From a bacterium M00.F.Ca.ET.205.01.1.1 (GTDB taxonomy: Bacteria > Pseudomonadota > Alphaproteobacteria > Rhizobiales > Rhizobiaceae): a DNA stretch of 64,000 nt. Below the pieces are notes generated by a model that saw nothing but the letters and a program-made list of their open reading frames with translations, was not told the DNA's origin and searched no databases. Position 1 is the stretch's first letter. Every line of letters begins with the position of its first letter. Shown here piece by piece: positions 16,926-26,693 of the stretch. A program made the translations under genes and the position numbers. Location of the stretch: contig SRUQ01000002.1 in assembly GCA_004791255.1 (NCBI GenBank), forward strand, positions 186,001 through 250,000. The letters run 5' to 3'.

Positions 16926-18056
16926 CTACAACGCCGGGATATCACCCCTTGCCCAGCCTTCGCTGATCTCGGCCCCGCGCGCCTCGAAGCTACCGGCCTC
17001 GATCGCGGCGCGGATATCCTGCATCAGCTTCTGATAGTAGGACAGGTTGTTCCAGGTCAGCAGCATGGCGCCGAGCGCCTCCTGCGAGCGCACGAGATGA
17101 TGGAGATAGGCGCGCGAATAGTCGCGCGCGGCCGGGCAGTCGCTTTCCTCATCGAGCGGGCGCGGATCGTCGGCGTGGCGGGCATTGCGCAGGTTGACCT
17201 TGCCGCGCTTGGTATAGGCCAGCCCATGACGGCCGGCGCGCGTCGGCATCACACAGTCGAACATATCGATGCCGCGCGCCACCGATTTCAGGATATCGTC
17301 GGGCGTGCCGACGCCCATGAGATAGCGCGGTCTGTCCGCCGGCAGCTCCGGGCAGGTGATGTCGAGCATGTCGAGCATCACCGCTTGCGGTTCGCCGACC
17401 GCAAGCCCGCCAACCGCATAGCCCTTGAGGTCCATCGCGCTCAGCGCCTGTGCCGAACGCACGCGCAGGGCTGGATTGTCGCCGCCTTGCACTATGCCGA
17501 ACATCGCCTTGCCCGGCTGGTCGCCAAATGCGGTTCTGCAGCGCTCGGCCCAGCGCAGCGACAGCTCCATGGCGCGCTCGATCTCCTTCAACGGGGCCGG
17601 CAGCGCCGTGCATTCGTCGAGCTGCATCTGGATGTCGGAATCGAGCAGCCCCTGGATCTCGATCGAGCGCTCCGGCGACATTTCGTAAGGCGCGCCATCG
17701 ATATGTGAGCGGAAGGTGACGCCCTTTTCGGTCAGTTTTCTCAGCTTCGACAGCGACATCACCTGGAAGCCGCCGCTGTCGGTCAGGATCGGCTGCGGCC
17801 AACGAGCGAATTCGTGCAAGCCACCGAGCCTGGCGACACGCTCGGCGCCGGGGCGCAACATCAGATGGTAGGTGTTGCCGAGGATGATGTCGGCGCCGAC
17901 GCCCCGCACCTGGTCCATATACATGGCCTTGACCGTGCCGCCGGTTCCGACCGGCATGAAGGCGGGCGTGCGGATTTCGCCACGCGGCATGTCGATCAGG
18001 CCGCGCCGCGCCTTGCCGTCGGCGGCGAGGACCTTGAAGGTGAACGTCTCAGCCAT
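16926..18056 (-). CDS. tgt: tRNA-guanine transglycosylase
   Basis: Exchanges guanine 34 in GUN-anticodon tRNAs for preQ1 in queuosine synthesis (376 aa). Catalytic aspartates lie in [13 protein letters not shown] and [13 protein letters not shown]; the base pocket includes [11 protein letters not shown]. The C-terminal zinc site is degenerate: where most bacterial Tgt have Cys-x-Cys-xx-Cys and His, this protein has Ser305, Cys307, Ala310 and Asn336 ([18 protein letters not shown] and [11 protein letters not shown]). Start is the ATG at 18056, overlapping the small upstream ORF by 8 bp. It is last in the coaD-ppiA-ppiB-queA run, which explains its role. Confidence 0.95.
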   Translation of the reverse strand: MAETFTFKVLAADGKARRGLIDMPRGEIRTPAFMPVGTGGTVKAMYMDQVRGVGADIILGNTYHLMLRPGAERVARLGGLHEFARWPQPILTDSGGFQVMSLSKLRKLTEKGVTFRSHIDGAPYEMSPERSIEIQGLLDSDIQMQLDECTALPAPLKEIERAMELSLRWAERCRTAFGDQPGKAMFGIVQGGDNPALRVRSAQALSAMDLKGYAVGGLAVGEPQAVMLDMLDITCPELPADRPRYLMGVGTPDDILKSVARGIDMFDCVMPTRAGRHGLAYTKRGKVNLRNARHADDPRPLDEESDCPAARDYSRAYLHHLVRSQEALGAMLLTWNNLSYYQKLMQDIRAAIEAGSFEARGAEISEGWARGDIPAL

Positions 18057-18318
18057 TGAATTCCTTGTCATGGACCGGCGCATCGGGCGCCTGCCTGTCG
18101 AGCGACTGGCGGTATTGAATGCAGCCGCGCATGAATTTGGGCCAGGGCGGCACTGCGATTGATGGCGCGGTCTTCTCCGGCAGCAGATCCCAGAGATCGG
18201 GATGATGCCAGCAGAGGTCATGGCCTGACGTGTCGCGGTGGGCGCGAATGGCGGCGCGCAGCTTTTTCACTTCCGTAATCAGGCTTTCACGGTCAAGGGT
18301 CTGCAGGTCATCGTCCAT
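18049..18318 (-). CDS. Small hypothetical protein between queA and tgt
   Basis: An 89-residue protein from ATG 18318: [20 protein letters not shown], then [20 protein letters not shown] and [21 protein letters not shown] short N-terminal coiled helix is followed by a His/Trp/Cys-containing segment. It overlaps queA by 11 bp and tgt by 8 bp, so all three are translationally coupled. Small proteins with the HDLCWHHP type of motif are familiar from rhizobial genomes as hypothetical proteins. Function unknown; the context hints at a link to tRNA modification, though this may be simple cotranscription. Confidence 0.75.
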   Translation of the reverse strand: MDDDLQTLDRESLITEVKKLRAAIRAHRDTSGHDLCWHHPDLWDLLPEKTAPSIAVPPWPKFMRGCIQYRQSLDRQAPDAPVHDKEFNG

Positions 18319-19396
18319 CGCTGATCTCCGCCCGATAAAGCAGGCTTGCGTCTCCATAGGAATAGAACCGGTAGCGGTTCGCAATGGCATGCGCATAGGC
18401 CGCACGCATCGTGTCGAGGCCACTGAAGGCCGAAACCAGCATGAACAGGGTCGAGCGCGGCAGATGGAAATTGGTCATCAGCATGTCGGCGGTGCGAAAC
18501 CGATAGCCGGGCGTGATGAAGATATCGGTCGGCCCGGACCATGCCGGCACAGTCCCGTCTTCACGCGCCGCGCTCTCCAGTAGCCGCAGCGAGGTCGTGC
18601 CGACGGCGATGATGCGCCCGCCCCTCGCTCTGGCCGCGTTCAGCGCGTCGGCCGTTTCCCGGCTGACCGAACCGATCTCGGCATGCATCTTGTGGTCGGC
18701 GGTGTCATCCGCCTTGACGGGTAGGAACGTGCCGGCGCCGACATGCAGCGTGACGAAGTGGCGTTCGACACCCCTGGCGTCGAGCGCGGCAAACAGGTCC
18801 GGCGTGAAATGCAGACCGGCCGTCGGCGCCGCCACGGCGCCCTCCTCCCTGGCATAGATGGTCTGGTAATCCGCACGGTCGCGCTCGTCGTCATCACGCT
18901 TCGAGGCGATGTAAGGCGGCAGCGGAATATGGCCGACGGCATGCAGCGCCTCGTCGAGGAACGGTCCCGACAGGTCGAAGCCGAGCAGCGCCTCGCCGCC
19001 CTCGCCCTTCGTGATCACCGTGGCGTCGAGCTGGCCGAGGAAACAGGAATTGCCGTCATGGCCGAAATGGATGCGGTCGCCGGCGGCGATGCGCTTGCCC
19101 GGCCGCATGAAGGCGAGCCAACGGTCCGGCGCCACGCGCATATGCAGCGTGGCCTCGACTTGGGCCTGCGCTTCGCCGCGCCGCCGGATGCCTTTGAGCT
19201 GCGCCGGAATGACCCTGGTATCGTTGAAGACCAGCACGTCGCCGGCCCGGAGCAAAGAAGGCAGGTCGCGAACGATCTGGTCCTCGAGCTCTTCGCCCGA
19301 CTTGACGACCAGCATCCTGGCGCTGTCGCGCGGTTCGGCCGGGCGAAGCGCAATGCGCTCCTCCGGCAGGTCGAAGTCAAAAAGATCGACACGCAT
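18308..19396 (-). CDS. queA: S-adenosylmethionine:tRNA ribosyltransferase-isomerase
   Basis: Builds epoxyqueuosine by transferring and isomerising the ribosyl part of SAM onto preQ1-tRNA (362 aa). The N-terminus [20 protein letters not shown] and the central [20 protein letters not shown] are diagnostic, as is [20 protein letters not shown]. Acts on the product of Tgt, whose gene lies just downstream. The start overlaps the stop of the DUF606 gene (TGATG). Confidence 0.95.
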   Translation of the reverse strand: MRVDLFDFDLPEERIALRPAEPRDSARMLVVKSGEELEDQIVRDLPSLLRAGDVLVFNDTRVIPAQLKGIRRRGEAQAQVEATLHMRVAPDRWLAFMRPGKRIAAGDRIHFGHDGNSCFLGQLDATVITKGEGGEALLGFDLSGPFLDEALHAVGHIPLPPYIASKRDDDERDRADYQTIYAREEGAVAAPTAGLHFTPDLFAALDARGVERHFVTLHVGAGTFLPVKADDTADHKMHAEIGSVSRETADALNAARARGGRIIAVGTTSLRLLESAAREDGTVPAWSGPTDIFITPGYRFRTADMLMTNFHLPRSTLFMLVSAFSGLDTMRAAYAHAIANRYRFYSYGDASLLYRAEISDGR

Positions 19397-19845
19397 CAGT
19401 AGAGCCTGATGAGCAGCGCTCCGGCCAACAGCAGCACGGCACCGGCGATGCGGCCGAGCGAGATTTCTCGAACCGCGACACCGAGAAAGCCGGCGCGGTC
19501 GATGAGCATGCCGGCCAGCAGCTGGCCAGCCACGAGAAACGCCATCAGCGCGGCAGCACCGATGCGCGGCGTCAGGATGGTGGAGAGCGTGACATAGAAG
19601 CCGCCGAGCATGCCGCCGGCTACGAACAGCCAGGGCGTCGGGGCCTTCCAGTCGAGCGAGATGCCTTGCAGCTTCACTACTGAAACGGAGATGATGCCAA
19701 GCACGACCGCACCCGACAGGAAGGAGAACGCGGCCGCGGCGACCGGGAGACCCAGGCCGCGCGCCAGCTGCGAATTGATCGGCGCCTGGATGGCGATGAA
19801 GGCGCCGGACAGTATGCCGAGCAGGGACCAGACAACGCCTATCAT
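19396..19845 (-). CDS. DUF606/YdcZ-type DMT membrane protein
   Basis: A 149-residue protein made almost entirely of five hydrophobic helices, starting [20 protein letters not shown] and ending AGALLIRLY. The family is half the size of full drug/metabolite transporters and is thought to work as a dimer. It belongs to the coaD-to-tgt operon: 12 bp after ppiB and 1-bp overlap with queA. Substrate unknown. Confidence 0.85.
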   Translation of the reverse strand: MIGVVWSLLGILSGAFIAIQAPINSQLARGLGLPVAAAAFSFLSGAVVLGIISVSVVKLQGISLDWKAPTPWLFVAGGMLGGFYVTLSTILTPRIGAAALMAFLVAGQLLAGMLIDRAGFLGVAVREISLGRIAGAVLLLAGALLIRLY

Positions 19846-19857
19846 CGTCGTTTCGCC

Positions 19858-20370
19858 TTACTTGACGTCTGCCGCGACCTTGAGCGACACGATCTTGTCG
19901 GGATCCTGCACCGGCTCGCCGCGCTTGATCTTGTCGACATTGTCCATGCCTTCGATCACCTGGCCCCAGACCGTGTACTGGCGGTTGAGGAAGGCGGCAT
20001 CGTCGAAGCAGATGAAGAACTGCGAGTTGGCCGAATTCGGGTTCTGCGCACGGGCCATCGAGCAGGTGCCGCGGGCGTGATTGGCATTGGAGAATTCAGC
20101 CTTCAGGTCCGGCTTGTCGGAACCGCCCATGCCCGCGCGAGAAGGCGCGAAACTCGGCTTCGAGGAATTGCCGAACTTGACGTCGCCGGTCTGCGCCATG
20201 AAGCCTTCGATGACGCGATGGAAGACGACGCCGTCATAGGCGCCTTCGCGGGCCAGTTCCTTGATGCGGGCGACGTGGCCGGGGGCCAGGTCGGGAAACA
20301 GTTCGATGACGACCTTGCCCTTGGTCGTTTCCATGATGAGCGCGTTTTCGCGGTCCTTGATTTCGGCCAT
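19858..20370 (-). CDS. ppiB: Cytoplasmic peptidyl-prolyl isomerase (cyclophilin)
   Basis: Cyclophilin-type isomerase (170 aa) without signal peptide. Core residues are [14 protein letters not shown] (catalytic Arg and Gln region), [20 protein letters not shown] and FFICFDD. It lies 29 bp downstream of a second cyclophilin gene (ppiA) that has a signal peptide; the two share most core motifs and probably arose by duplication with one copy kept in each compartment. Confidence 0.93.
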   Translation of the reverse strand: MAEIKDRENALIMETTKGKVVIELFPDLAPGHVARIKELAREGAYDGVVFHRVIEGFMAQTGDVKFGNSSKPSFAPSRAGMGGSDKPDLKAEFSNANHARGTCSMARAQNPNSANSQFFICFDDAAFLNRQYTVWGQVIEGMDNVDKIKRGEPVQDPDKIVSLKVAADVK

Positions 20371-20399
20371 GTCAGATATTCCTTCTTGAAAAAATAGAG

Positions 20400-20987
20400 T
20401 TATTTGTCGGCGGCGATGCGCACTTTGATCATCTGGTCGGGATCGGTCACGGTGCCGTTGTCGGCCTCGTCGCCCTTCTTGATCCTGTCCACCAGATCCA
20501 TGCCGCTGACGACATTGCCGACGATGGTGTACTGGCCATCGAGCGGCGGCGCCGGCGCGAACATGATAAAGAACTGCGAATTGGCGGAGTTCGGGTCCTG
20601 CGAGCGGGCCATGCCGACCACGCCGCGCTTATAATGCTCGGTCTGTGAGAATTCGGCCGGCAGGTCGGGAAGATCGGAACCGCCGGTGCCGACGGCCTGG
20701 GCGCTGAAACCCTTCTTGATGTTGCCGAACTTGACGTCGCCGGTCTGCGCCATGAAGCCGTCGATGACGCGATGGAAAGCGACATTGTCATAAGCGCCCT
20801 GGCGAACCAGCTTCTTGATCTGCGCGACATGCTTGGGCGCCAGGTCGGGGCGGAGCGCGATGGTGACGTCGCCGTCCTTCAGCGTGATGATCATGGTGTT
20901 TTCGGGATCGGCGGCATAGGCCGAGACCGATGCGGTCACGAGACCGGCAAGCACGACGAGGAACGAGGCAAGCTTTTTCAGCTGCAT
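20400..20987 (-). CDS. ppiA: Periplasmic peptidyl-prolyl isomerase (cyclophilin)
   Basis: Exported cyclophilin (195 aa). The ATG at 20987 follows GGAGAAGATC and gives a signal peptide MQLKKLASFLVVLAGLVTAS ending at AYA. Core sequences are [18 protein letters not shown] and [20 protein letters not shown]. The frame continues open upstream as far as 21062, but the ribosome-binding site and signal peptide support the internal start. It lies downstream of coaD, separated by a palindromic repeat. Confidence 0.92.
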   Translation of the reverse strand: MQLKKLASFLVVLAGLVTASVSAYAADPENTMIITLKDGDVTIALRPDLAPKHVAQIKKLVRQGAYDNVAFHRVIDGFMAQTGDVKFGNIKKGFSAQAVGTGGSDLPDLPAEFSQTEHYKRGVVGMARSQDPNSANSQFFIMFAPAPPLDGQYTIVGNVVSGMDLVDRIKKGDEADNGTVTDPDQMIKVRIAADK

Positions 20988-21015
20988 GATCTTCTCCAGG
21001 AAATTTTTGTTGGGT

Positions 21016-21060
21016 GCATGTCGTTGCCCCAAAACCGGGATCCACCTTTGGGCGACATAC
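21016..21060. repeat. Palindromic element between coaD and ppiA
   Basis: Nested arms ATGTCG/CGACAT and CCCAAA/TTTGGG around CCGGGATCCACC. Copies with this GCATGTCGTT...TTTGGGCGACAT layout are a common short intergenic repeat in rhizobia (recognised, not searched). It ends directly at the coaD stop codon and could form an intercistronic RNA hairpin. Confidence 0.6.
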
Positions 21061-21061
21061 A

Positions 21062-21562
21062 CTATTTCGCGAATTTGGCTTTGAGCGCACCGGCAACGGC
21101 GACCGGCACAAAGGGGCGGATGTCGCCGCCCATTGAAGCTATCTGGCGCACAAGTGTGGCGGTAATGGTGCGCACCGAGGGGCTGGCGGGCAGAAAAACC
21201 GTCTGCAACTCCGGCGCCATGGTCTCGTTCATGCCGGCCATCTGCATCTCATAGTCGAGATCGGTGCCGTCGCGCAGGCCGCGGATCATGATCGAGGCGC
21301 CCTGTTTCCTGGCGGCATCGATGACCAGACCGTCAAAGGCGACGACCTTGATGCGGGCGCCGTCGCGGCCGAACTCGGCCTTGGTCGCGGCCTCGATCAG
21401 CGCCACGCGCTCCTCGAAGGAAAACAGCGGCTTCTTGCCCGGATGGATGCCGATCGCCGCGTAGACGATGTCGGCCACGGCCAGCGATGCCTTCAGCACG
21501 TCGAGATGGCCGTTGGTCAGCGGGTCGAAGGAGCCGGCATAAAGGGCGGTGCGTTCGGTCAT
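21062..21562 (-). CDS. coaD: Phosphopantetheine adenylyltransferase
   Basis: Transfers AMP from ATP to 4'-phosphopantetheine, the penultimate step of CoA synthesis (166 aa). The nucleotidyltransferase motif is [16 protein letters not shown], followed by [20 protein letters not shown] and [20 protein letters not shown], all standard CoaD sequences. The ATG at 21562 is chosen because family proteins start at this point; upstream in-frame codons add only about 12 non-conserved residues. First gene of the coaD-ppiA-ppiB-queA-tgt run. Confidence 0.95.
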   Translation of the reverse strand: MTERTALYAGSFDPLTNGHLDVLKASLAVADIVYAAIGIHPGKKPLFSFEERVALIEAATKAEFGRDGARIKVVAFDGLVIDAARKQGASIMIRGLRDGTDLDYEMQMAGMNETMAPELQTVFLPASPSVRTITATLVRQIASMGGDIRPFVPVAVAGALKAKFAK

Positions 21563-21619
21563 GCCGGTGCTTCTAGCGGGCGCGTCGGCGGAAGGCAAAT
21601 CCCATTAATGCGATGGCCG

Positions 21620-21686
21620 TGAACCTTTTCCGCCACATGAACGACAGATGAACACGCTGATCACGAAGCCTTCACGCAGCGTTCAC
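21620..21686. promoter_or_regulatory. 11-bp-period direct repeats in divergent promoter region
   Basis: TGAAC occurs at 21620, 21638 and 21649, the last two 11 bp apart. TTCAC occurs at 21671 and 21682, also 11 bp apart, forming the mirrored half. Direct repeats with an 11-bp period are the usual layout for OmpR/PhoB-family response-regulator sites. The region separates coaD (minus) from the small gene at 21756 (plus). Which regulator, if any, binds is unknown. Confidence 0.35.
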
Positions 21687-21755
21687 TAGGTTGCACCTTA
21701 ATAAGATGAAACCAAAGTCCCATCTATTCGTTATAAGGCGCAGGAGAACACGCAT

Positions 21756-21908
21756 ATGCTGATCTACATGCTCGCCACCGCAATGACCGTCGCCATGCTG
21801 ATCGCCACTGTATTCGGGCTGCATCAGGAGGCCCAGCGGGTCCGCATCAAGGCCAACACCAAACGCTTCGAAGGCTTTGGCCCGCGCAAGCCGTACCGTC
21901 ACTACTGA
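21756..21908 (+). CDS. Small single-helix membrane protein
   Basis: A 50-codon gene: starts MLIYMLATAMTVAMLIATVF, one transmembrane helix of about 19 residues, followed by a basic hydrophilic tail (RVRIKANTKRFEGFGPRKPY). GCAGGAGAACACGC precedes the ATG, a good ribosome-binding site. A strong hairpin terminator follows at 21935. Codon use and the bipartite structure look like a real gene despite its size. Function unknown. Confidence 0.7.
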   Translation: MLIYMLATAMTVAMLIATVFGLHQEAQRVRIKANTKRFEGFGPRKPYRHY

Positions 21909-21934
21909 ACCAAATTCGTCTGGACTTGCTGCCG

Positions 21935-21959
21935 CGCCGGCCGATGGGCCGGCGTTGTT
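21935..21959 (+). terminator. Rho-independent terminator
   Basis: CGCCGGCC (21935-21942), loop GATG, GGCCGGCG (21947-21954), then TTGTT. It lies 27 bp after the small membrane-protein gene and 23 bp from the gyrA stop on the other strand. The T-rich side fits the plus strand. Confidence 0.7.
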
Positions 21960-21981
21960 ATGTCAAAACCTGGTTGACGCC

Positions 21982-24786
21982 TTATTCAGCGCTATCCGAA
22001 CCGGTGTCGGTCGCGGCAGCGGACTCGGCGCCGCCCTCGCCATTCTCTTCGCTTTCCTCGTCCGACTGCGGCTCCGAAATCCGCTCGACCGAAACCACCT
22101 TCTCACCCTCAGCCGTGTTGAAGATGGTCACGCCCTTGGTGGCGCGGCTTGCGAAGCGGATGCCGTTGACCGGCACACGGATGACGGTGCCGCCATCCGA
22201 AACCAGCATGATCTGATCGTCATTGCCAACCGGGAAGGTCGCCACCAAACGGCCGATCTCTGCCACCTTCGAGACGTCGGTGGCGCGGATGCCCTTGCCA
22301 CCGCGCCCGGTCAGGCGGAAATCGTAGGACGACGAGCGCTTGCCGTAGCCATATTCGGTTACCGTCAGCACGTATTTCTCATGCGCCTTGAGGAACTCGT
22401 AGCGCTCCTCGGTAAGCTCCGTCTCCTCGCCGACCTCTTCATTGGTCAGCGCGATCTCTTCCTCTTCGCCGGCCGCGATACCGGCGGCAAGCCGCCGTTC
22501 TGCCGCCGCACGCTTGAGATAGGCGGCGCGTTCAGCCGGTGGCGCATCGACATTCTCGATCACCGACATGGAGATGATCCGGTCTGTCTCGGCCATGGTT
22601 ATGCCACGCACGCCGACGGAATTACGGCTCTGGAAGACGCGCACGTCGCCGACGGAGAAGCGGATGCACTGGCCGGAACTGGCGGTCAGAAGCACGTCGT
22701 CATTGTCGGTGCAGGTCTCGACGCCGAGGATCTCGTCGCCTTCCTCCTCCAGCTTCATGGCGATCTTGCCGTTGCGGTTGACCTGGACGAAGTCGGAGAG
22801 CTTGTTGCGGCGCACCGTGCCGCGCGTGGTGGCGAACATCACATCGAGCTCGCCCCAGCTTGTCTCGTCCTCGGGCAGCGGCATGATGGTGGTGATGCGC
22901 TCGCCCTGCTCCAGCGGCAGCATGTTGATCAGCGCCTTGCCGCGTGACTGCGGATTGCCGATCGGCAGCCGCCAGACCTTTTCCTTGTAGACGATGCCGC
23001 GCGAGGAGAAGAACAGCACCGGTGTGTGGGTGTTGGCCACGAACAGCCGGGTGACGAAATCCTCTTCCTTGGTCGACATGCCGGAGCGGCCCTTGCCGCC
23101 ACGGCGCTGCGCCCGGTAGAGCGACAGCGGCACGCGCTTGATGTAGCCGGAATGGCTCACCGTCACGACCATGTCCTCGCGCTGGATCAGGTCCTCGTCT
23201 TCCATGTCCGCGCCGCCGTCGGTCAGTTCGGTGCGGCGTGGCGTGCCGAACTCGTCGCGCACGGCAACGAGTTCGTCCTTGACGATCTGCTGGACGCGAG
23301 CTCGGGACGAAAGAATATCAAGATAATCAATGATTTCGGCGCCGATCGTGTTCAACTCGTCGGCAATCTCGTCGCGGCCGAGCGCGGTCAGGCGCTGCAG
23401 GCGCAGTTCGAGGATGGCGCGCGCCTGTTCCTCGGAAAGATTGTAGGTGCCGTCCTCGTTGATGCGGTGGCGCGGATCGTCGATCAGCAGGATCAGCGAT
23501 TCGACGTCGCCGGACGGCCAGCGCCGCTCCATCAACTGCTCGCGCGCCGTCTGCGGATCGGGCGCCGTGCGGATAAGCTTGATGATCTCGTCGATATTGG
23601 CGACGGCGATGGCCAGGCCGACCAACACATGGGCGCGGTCACGCGCCTTGCGCAGCAGGAATTTCGTCCGCCTGGTGACCACCTCCTCGCGGAAGGTGAC
23701 GAACGCCTTCAGCATGTCGGTCAGCGTCAGCAGTTCCGGCTTGCCGCCGTTGAGCGCCACCATGTTGGCGCCGAAGGAGGTCTGCAGCGGCGTGAAGCGG
23801 TAAAGCTGGTTGAGGATGACGTCGGCGACGGCGTCGCGCTTCAATTCGATGACGACGCGGTAGCCCTGGCGGTCGCTTTCGTCGCGGATGTCGGAGATGC
23901 CCTCGATGCGCTTGTCGCGCACCAACTCGGCCATCTTCTCGATCATCGAAGCCTTGTTCACCTGGTAGGGAACTTCGGTGATGATGATCGATTCACGGTC
24001 GTTGGCGCGCTGCTCGATATTGACCTTGCCGCGCATGACGATGGAGCCACGACCGGTCGAATAGGCGCTGTAAATGCCGGAGCGGCCAAGCACGATGGCG
24101 CCGGTCGGGAAATCCGGACCCGGAATGATCTCCATCAGCGCCGGCAAATCGATTGCCGGATTGTCGATGATGGCGATCGCGCCATTGCAGACTTCGCCGA
24201 GATTGTGCGGCGGGATGTTGGTGGCCATGCCGACGGCGATGCCGCCCGAGCCGTTGACCAGAAGATTGGGGAAGCGCGCCGGCAGCACTTTCGGTTCGCT
24301 GCCGGAGGCGTCGTACGTGTCCTGGAAATCGACGGTTTCCTTGTCGATGTCCTCCAGCAGTTCATGCGCGACCTTGGTCAGCCTGGATTCGGTGTAGCGC
24401 ATCGCCGCCGGCGGATCGCCGTCGATGGAACCGAAATTGCCCTGCCCGTCGATCAGCGGCACGCGCAGCGACCAGTCCTGCGCCATGCGCACCAAGGCGT
24501 CATAGATCGAGGCGTCGCCATGCGGATGGTATTTACCCATCACGTCGGCGACCGGGCGTGCCGACTTCACATATTTGCGGTTCCAGTGGTAGCCGCTCTC
24601 GTGAGCGGCAAAGAGAATGCGGCGGTGCACGGGCTTCAAGCCGTCGCGCACATCCGGCAGCGCACGGCTGACGATCACGCTCATGGCGTAATCGAGATAG
24701 GAGCGCTGCATCTCCTCGATAATGGATATCGGCTCGATGCCGGTGGGGCCGCCGTCGGCGCCGCGCGGTGTCTTCTGGTCGGTCAA
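21982..24786 (-). CDS. gyrA: DNA gyrase subunit A
   Basis: Type II topoisomerase A subunit (934 aa) that breaks and rejoins DNA during negative supercoiling. The catalytic tyrosine is Tyr131 in [10 protein letters not shown]. The quinolone-resistance region reads [17 protein letters not shown], with Ala92 where E. coli has Ser83 and Asp96 for E. coli Asp87. The C-terminal beta-pinwheel carries [18 protein letters not shown], the gyrase-specific GyrA box that distinguishes it from ParC. An acidic tail rich in Glu/Ser ends the protein. Divergent from the SulP gene. Confidence 0.97.
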   Translation of the reverse strand: MTDQKTPRGADGGPTGIEPISIIEEMQRSYLDYAMSVIVSRALPDVRDGLKPVHRRILFAAHESGYHWNRKYVKSARPVADVMGKYHPHGDASIYDALVRMAQDWSLRVPLIDGQGNFGSIDGDPPAAMRYTESRLTKVAHELLEDIDKETVDFQDTYDASGSEPKVLPARFPNLLVNGSGGIAVGMATNIPPHNLGEVCNGAIAIIDNPAIDLPALMEIIPGPDFPTGAIVLGRSGIYSAYSTGRGSIVMRGKVNIEQRANDRESIIITEVPYQVNKASMIEKMAELVRDKRIEGISDIRDESDRQGYRVVIELKRDAVADVILNQLYRFTPLQTSFGANMVALNGGKPELLTLTDMLKAFVTFREEVVTRRTKFLLRKARDRAHVLVGLAIAVANIDEIIKLIRTAPDPQTAREQLMERRWPSGDVESLILLIDDPRHRINEDGTYNLSEEQARAILELRLQRLTALGRDEIADELNTIGAEIIDYLDILSSRARVQQIVKDELVAVRDEFGTPRRTELTDGGADMEDEDLIQREDMVVTVSHSGYIKRVPLSLYRAQRRGGKGRSGMSTKEEDFVTRLFVANTHTPVLFFSSRGIVYKEKVWRLPIGNPQSRGKALINMLPLEQGERITTIMPLPEDETSWGELDVMFATTRGTVRRNKLSDFVQVNRNGKIAMKLEEEGDEILGVETCTDNDDVLLTASSGQCIRFSVGDVRVFQSRNSVGVRGITMAETDRIISMSVIENVDAPPAERAAYLKRAAAERRLAAGIAAGEEEEIALTNEEVGEETELTEERYEFLKAHEKYVLTVTEYGYGKRSSSYDFRLTGRGGKGIRATDVSKVAEIGRLVATFPVGNDDQIMLVSDGGTVIRVPVNGIRFASRATKGVTIFNTAEGEKVVSVERISEPQSDEESEENGEGGAESAAATDTGSDSAE

Positions 24787-24992
24787 ATCGGATCACAATC
24801 TAATCAGGAATCACTCGCTGCTTATATAGGAAGCAAGGCCGAAACTCCAATGTCCGCGGCACTTTTCCAGTGTCATTTTTGGTGGTAATTTCAAATGGAT
24901 ACCACTGATTGCGACGATATGGCCAAGGTGCACTTCCGCATCCTCGCAGCAATGGCTGGGCACAGCGTGTTTTTCGAGCGAGGGCGGCGGGC

Positions 24993-26693
24993 GTGACGAT
25001 TTGGACCTCGTGGCTGCCGTTCCGCTCGCTGAGAGGCTGGACATCGGGGGATATCAACGGCGACCTCGTCGCCGGCCTGACACTGGCGGCGATCGCCATT
25101 CCCGAACAGATGGCGACGGCCCGGCTCGGCGGCTTTGCTCCCGAGACCGGCTTCTTCGCTTTCGTCGCCGGCTCGCTGGTGTTTGCCCTGTTGGGCGCCA
25201 ACCGCCACCTGTCGGCAGGCGCGGATTCGACCATCACGCCGCTGTTCGCCGGAAGCCTTGGGCTGCTTGCCGCCACCGGCTCGCCGCACTACCTGGCGCT
25301 GGCCGCCATGCTCGCGCTGATGGTCGGGCTGATCGTAACGCTCAGCGGCGTCTTTCGCCTTGGCTGGGTCGCCGACCTGTTGTCGGTGCCGGTCACGACG
25401 GGTTTCCTGGCCGGCATCGCTGTCCATATCATCGTTTCGCAATTGCCGGGCCTGCTCGGCCTGCCTTCCGAAAGCGGCGAGACAATGCGGCGCATCGGTG
25501 AAATCACCGCCAATCTGCACCTCACCAATCCCTGGAGCCTCGCGCTTGGCCTCAGCGTGTTCGCGATCGTGTTCTTTTCGGAGCGGATCAGCGCCCGCAT
25601 TCCCGGCGCGTTGATCGGCCTTGTGCTTGCCACCTTGGCGGTTGCCACGTTCGGCCTCAGGGATCGCGGCGTCGAGGTGCTGGGCGCCTTGCCGAACGGC
25701 CTGCCGCGTGCCCACCTGCCGGAGGCCGGCCTCGCCGATGTGCAGGCGCTCATTCCCTTGGCGTTGCTGATCGCCATTGTCGTCATGGTGCAGACTGCCG
25801 CCACCTCGCGCTCCTTCGCCGCGCAGCAGGACGACGCACCCGACATCGACCGCGATTTCATCGGCGTCGGCGCCGGCAGCATCGCGTCGGGCCTGTTCGG
25901 CGCCTTCGCCGTCAATGCCAGTCCGCCGCGCACGGCAATCGTCTCGCAATCGGGCGGCCGCTCGCAACTCTCGGGCATGATTGCCGCGGCCATCGTGCTG
26001 GCGCTCGGCGCCTTTGGCGGCGGCCTGCTTGCCGATGTCCCGCAGGCGGCCCTTGCCGGTGTCCTGCTCTTCGTTGCCCAGCACATTCTGCGCTGGAAGG
26101 TGTTTGCCAATGTCTACCGGCAGGCGCCGATCGAATTCGCGCTGATCCTGATCACCATGGCGGCCATAGTCGTGCTGCCGATCGAAACCGGCGTCGCGAG
26201 CGGCATCGGGCTTTCCCTTCTGCATGGTGTATGGAGCGCGACGCGCACACAGCCCATCGCCTTGAGCCAGGTGCCCGGCACGTCGGTCTGGTGGCCGCCG
26301 ACCAGCGGCAATAGCGGCGAGCAGGTACCAGGCGTCCTGGTCGCGGCCTTCCAGGCGCCGCTCTCCTTCGTCAACGCCGACCGCTTCAAGCGCGGCTTTA
26401 GCGATCTGGTCGACAGTACGGGCAGCGACGTTGAGCTGGTCGTTCTGGAGGCCAGTAACATTGTCGAGATCGACTACACCGCCGCCCAGGCTTTGATCGA
26501 AACCATCGCGCATTGCCGCCAGTCGGGCGCAATTTTCGCGATTGCTCGCATGGAATCGGTGCGCGCGCAGGCGGCACTGGCCCGTTTCGGCATCCTCGAT
26601 CTCGTCGGCACGCAGCGGATCTTTCACAGCGTCGATGCCGCGATCAGGGCCCTTGGTCCCGAGCAGCAGCAACAGCAGGACGAAGCCAAATGA
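24993..26693 (+). CDS. SulP-family anion permease with STAS domain
   Basis: SLC26/SulP transporter (566 aa from a GTG at 24993 after AGGGCGGCGGGC). The frame extends to a TTG at 24909 but the extra residues are not membrane-like. SulP signatures are INGDLVAGLTLAAIAIPEQM and a run of hydrophobic helices to about residue 410. A cytoplasmic STAS domain (about 450-560) includes LEASNIVEIDYTAAQALIET. The ion could be sulfate, bicarbonate or a dicarboxylate. The stop overlaps the next ATG (ATGA). Confidence 0.88.
   Translation: MTIWTSWLPFRSLRGWTSGDINGDLVAGLTLAAIAIPEQMATARLGGFAPETGFFAFVAGSLVFALLGANRHLSAGADSTITPLFAGSLGLLAATGSPHYLALAAMLALMVGLIVTLSGVFRLGWVADLLSVPVTTGFLAGIAVHIIVSQLPGLLGLPSESGETMRRIGEITANLHLTNPWSLALGLSVFAIVFFSERISARIPGALIGLVLATLAVATFGLRDRGVEVLGALPNGLPRAHLPEAGLADVQALIPLALLIAIVVMVQTAATSRSFAAQQDDAPDIDRDFIGVGAGSIASGLFGAFAVNASPPRTAIVSQSGGRSQLSGMIAAAIVLALGAFGGGLLADVPQAALAGVLLFVAQHILRWKVFANVYRQAPIEFALILITMAAIVVLPIETGVASGIGLSLLHGVWSATRTQPIALSQVPGTSVWWPPTSGNSGEQVPGVLVAAFQAPLSFVNADRFKRGFSDLVDSTGSDVELVVLEASNIVEIDYTAAQALIETIAHCRQSGAIFAIARMESVRAQAALARFGILDLVGTQRIFHSVDAAIRALGPEQQQQQDEAK

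Noticed and set aside
23026..24888. 620-codon plus-strand open frame opposite gyrA
   Set aside because: Antisense shadow of gyrA; no start-site signals and no protein-like motifs.
24909..24992. Upstream TTG start for the SulP gene
   Set aside because: The added residues are Arg/Gly-rich and unlike SulP N-termini; the GTG at 24993 has a better ribosome-binding site.
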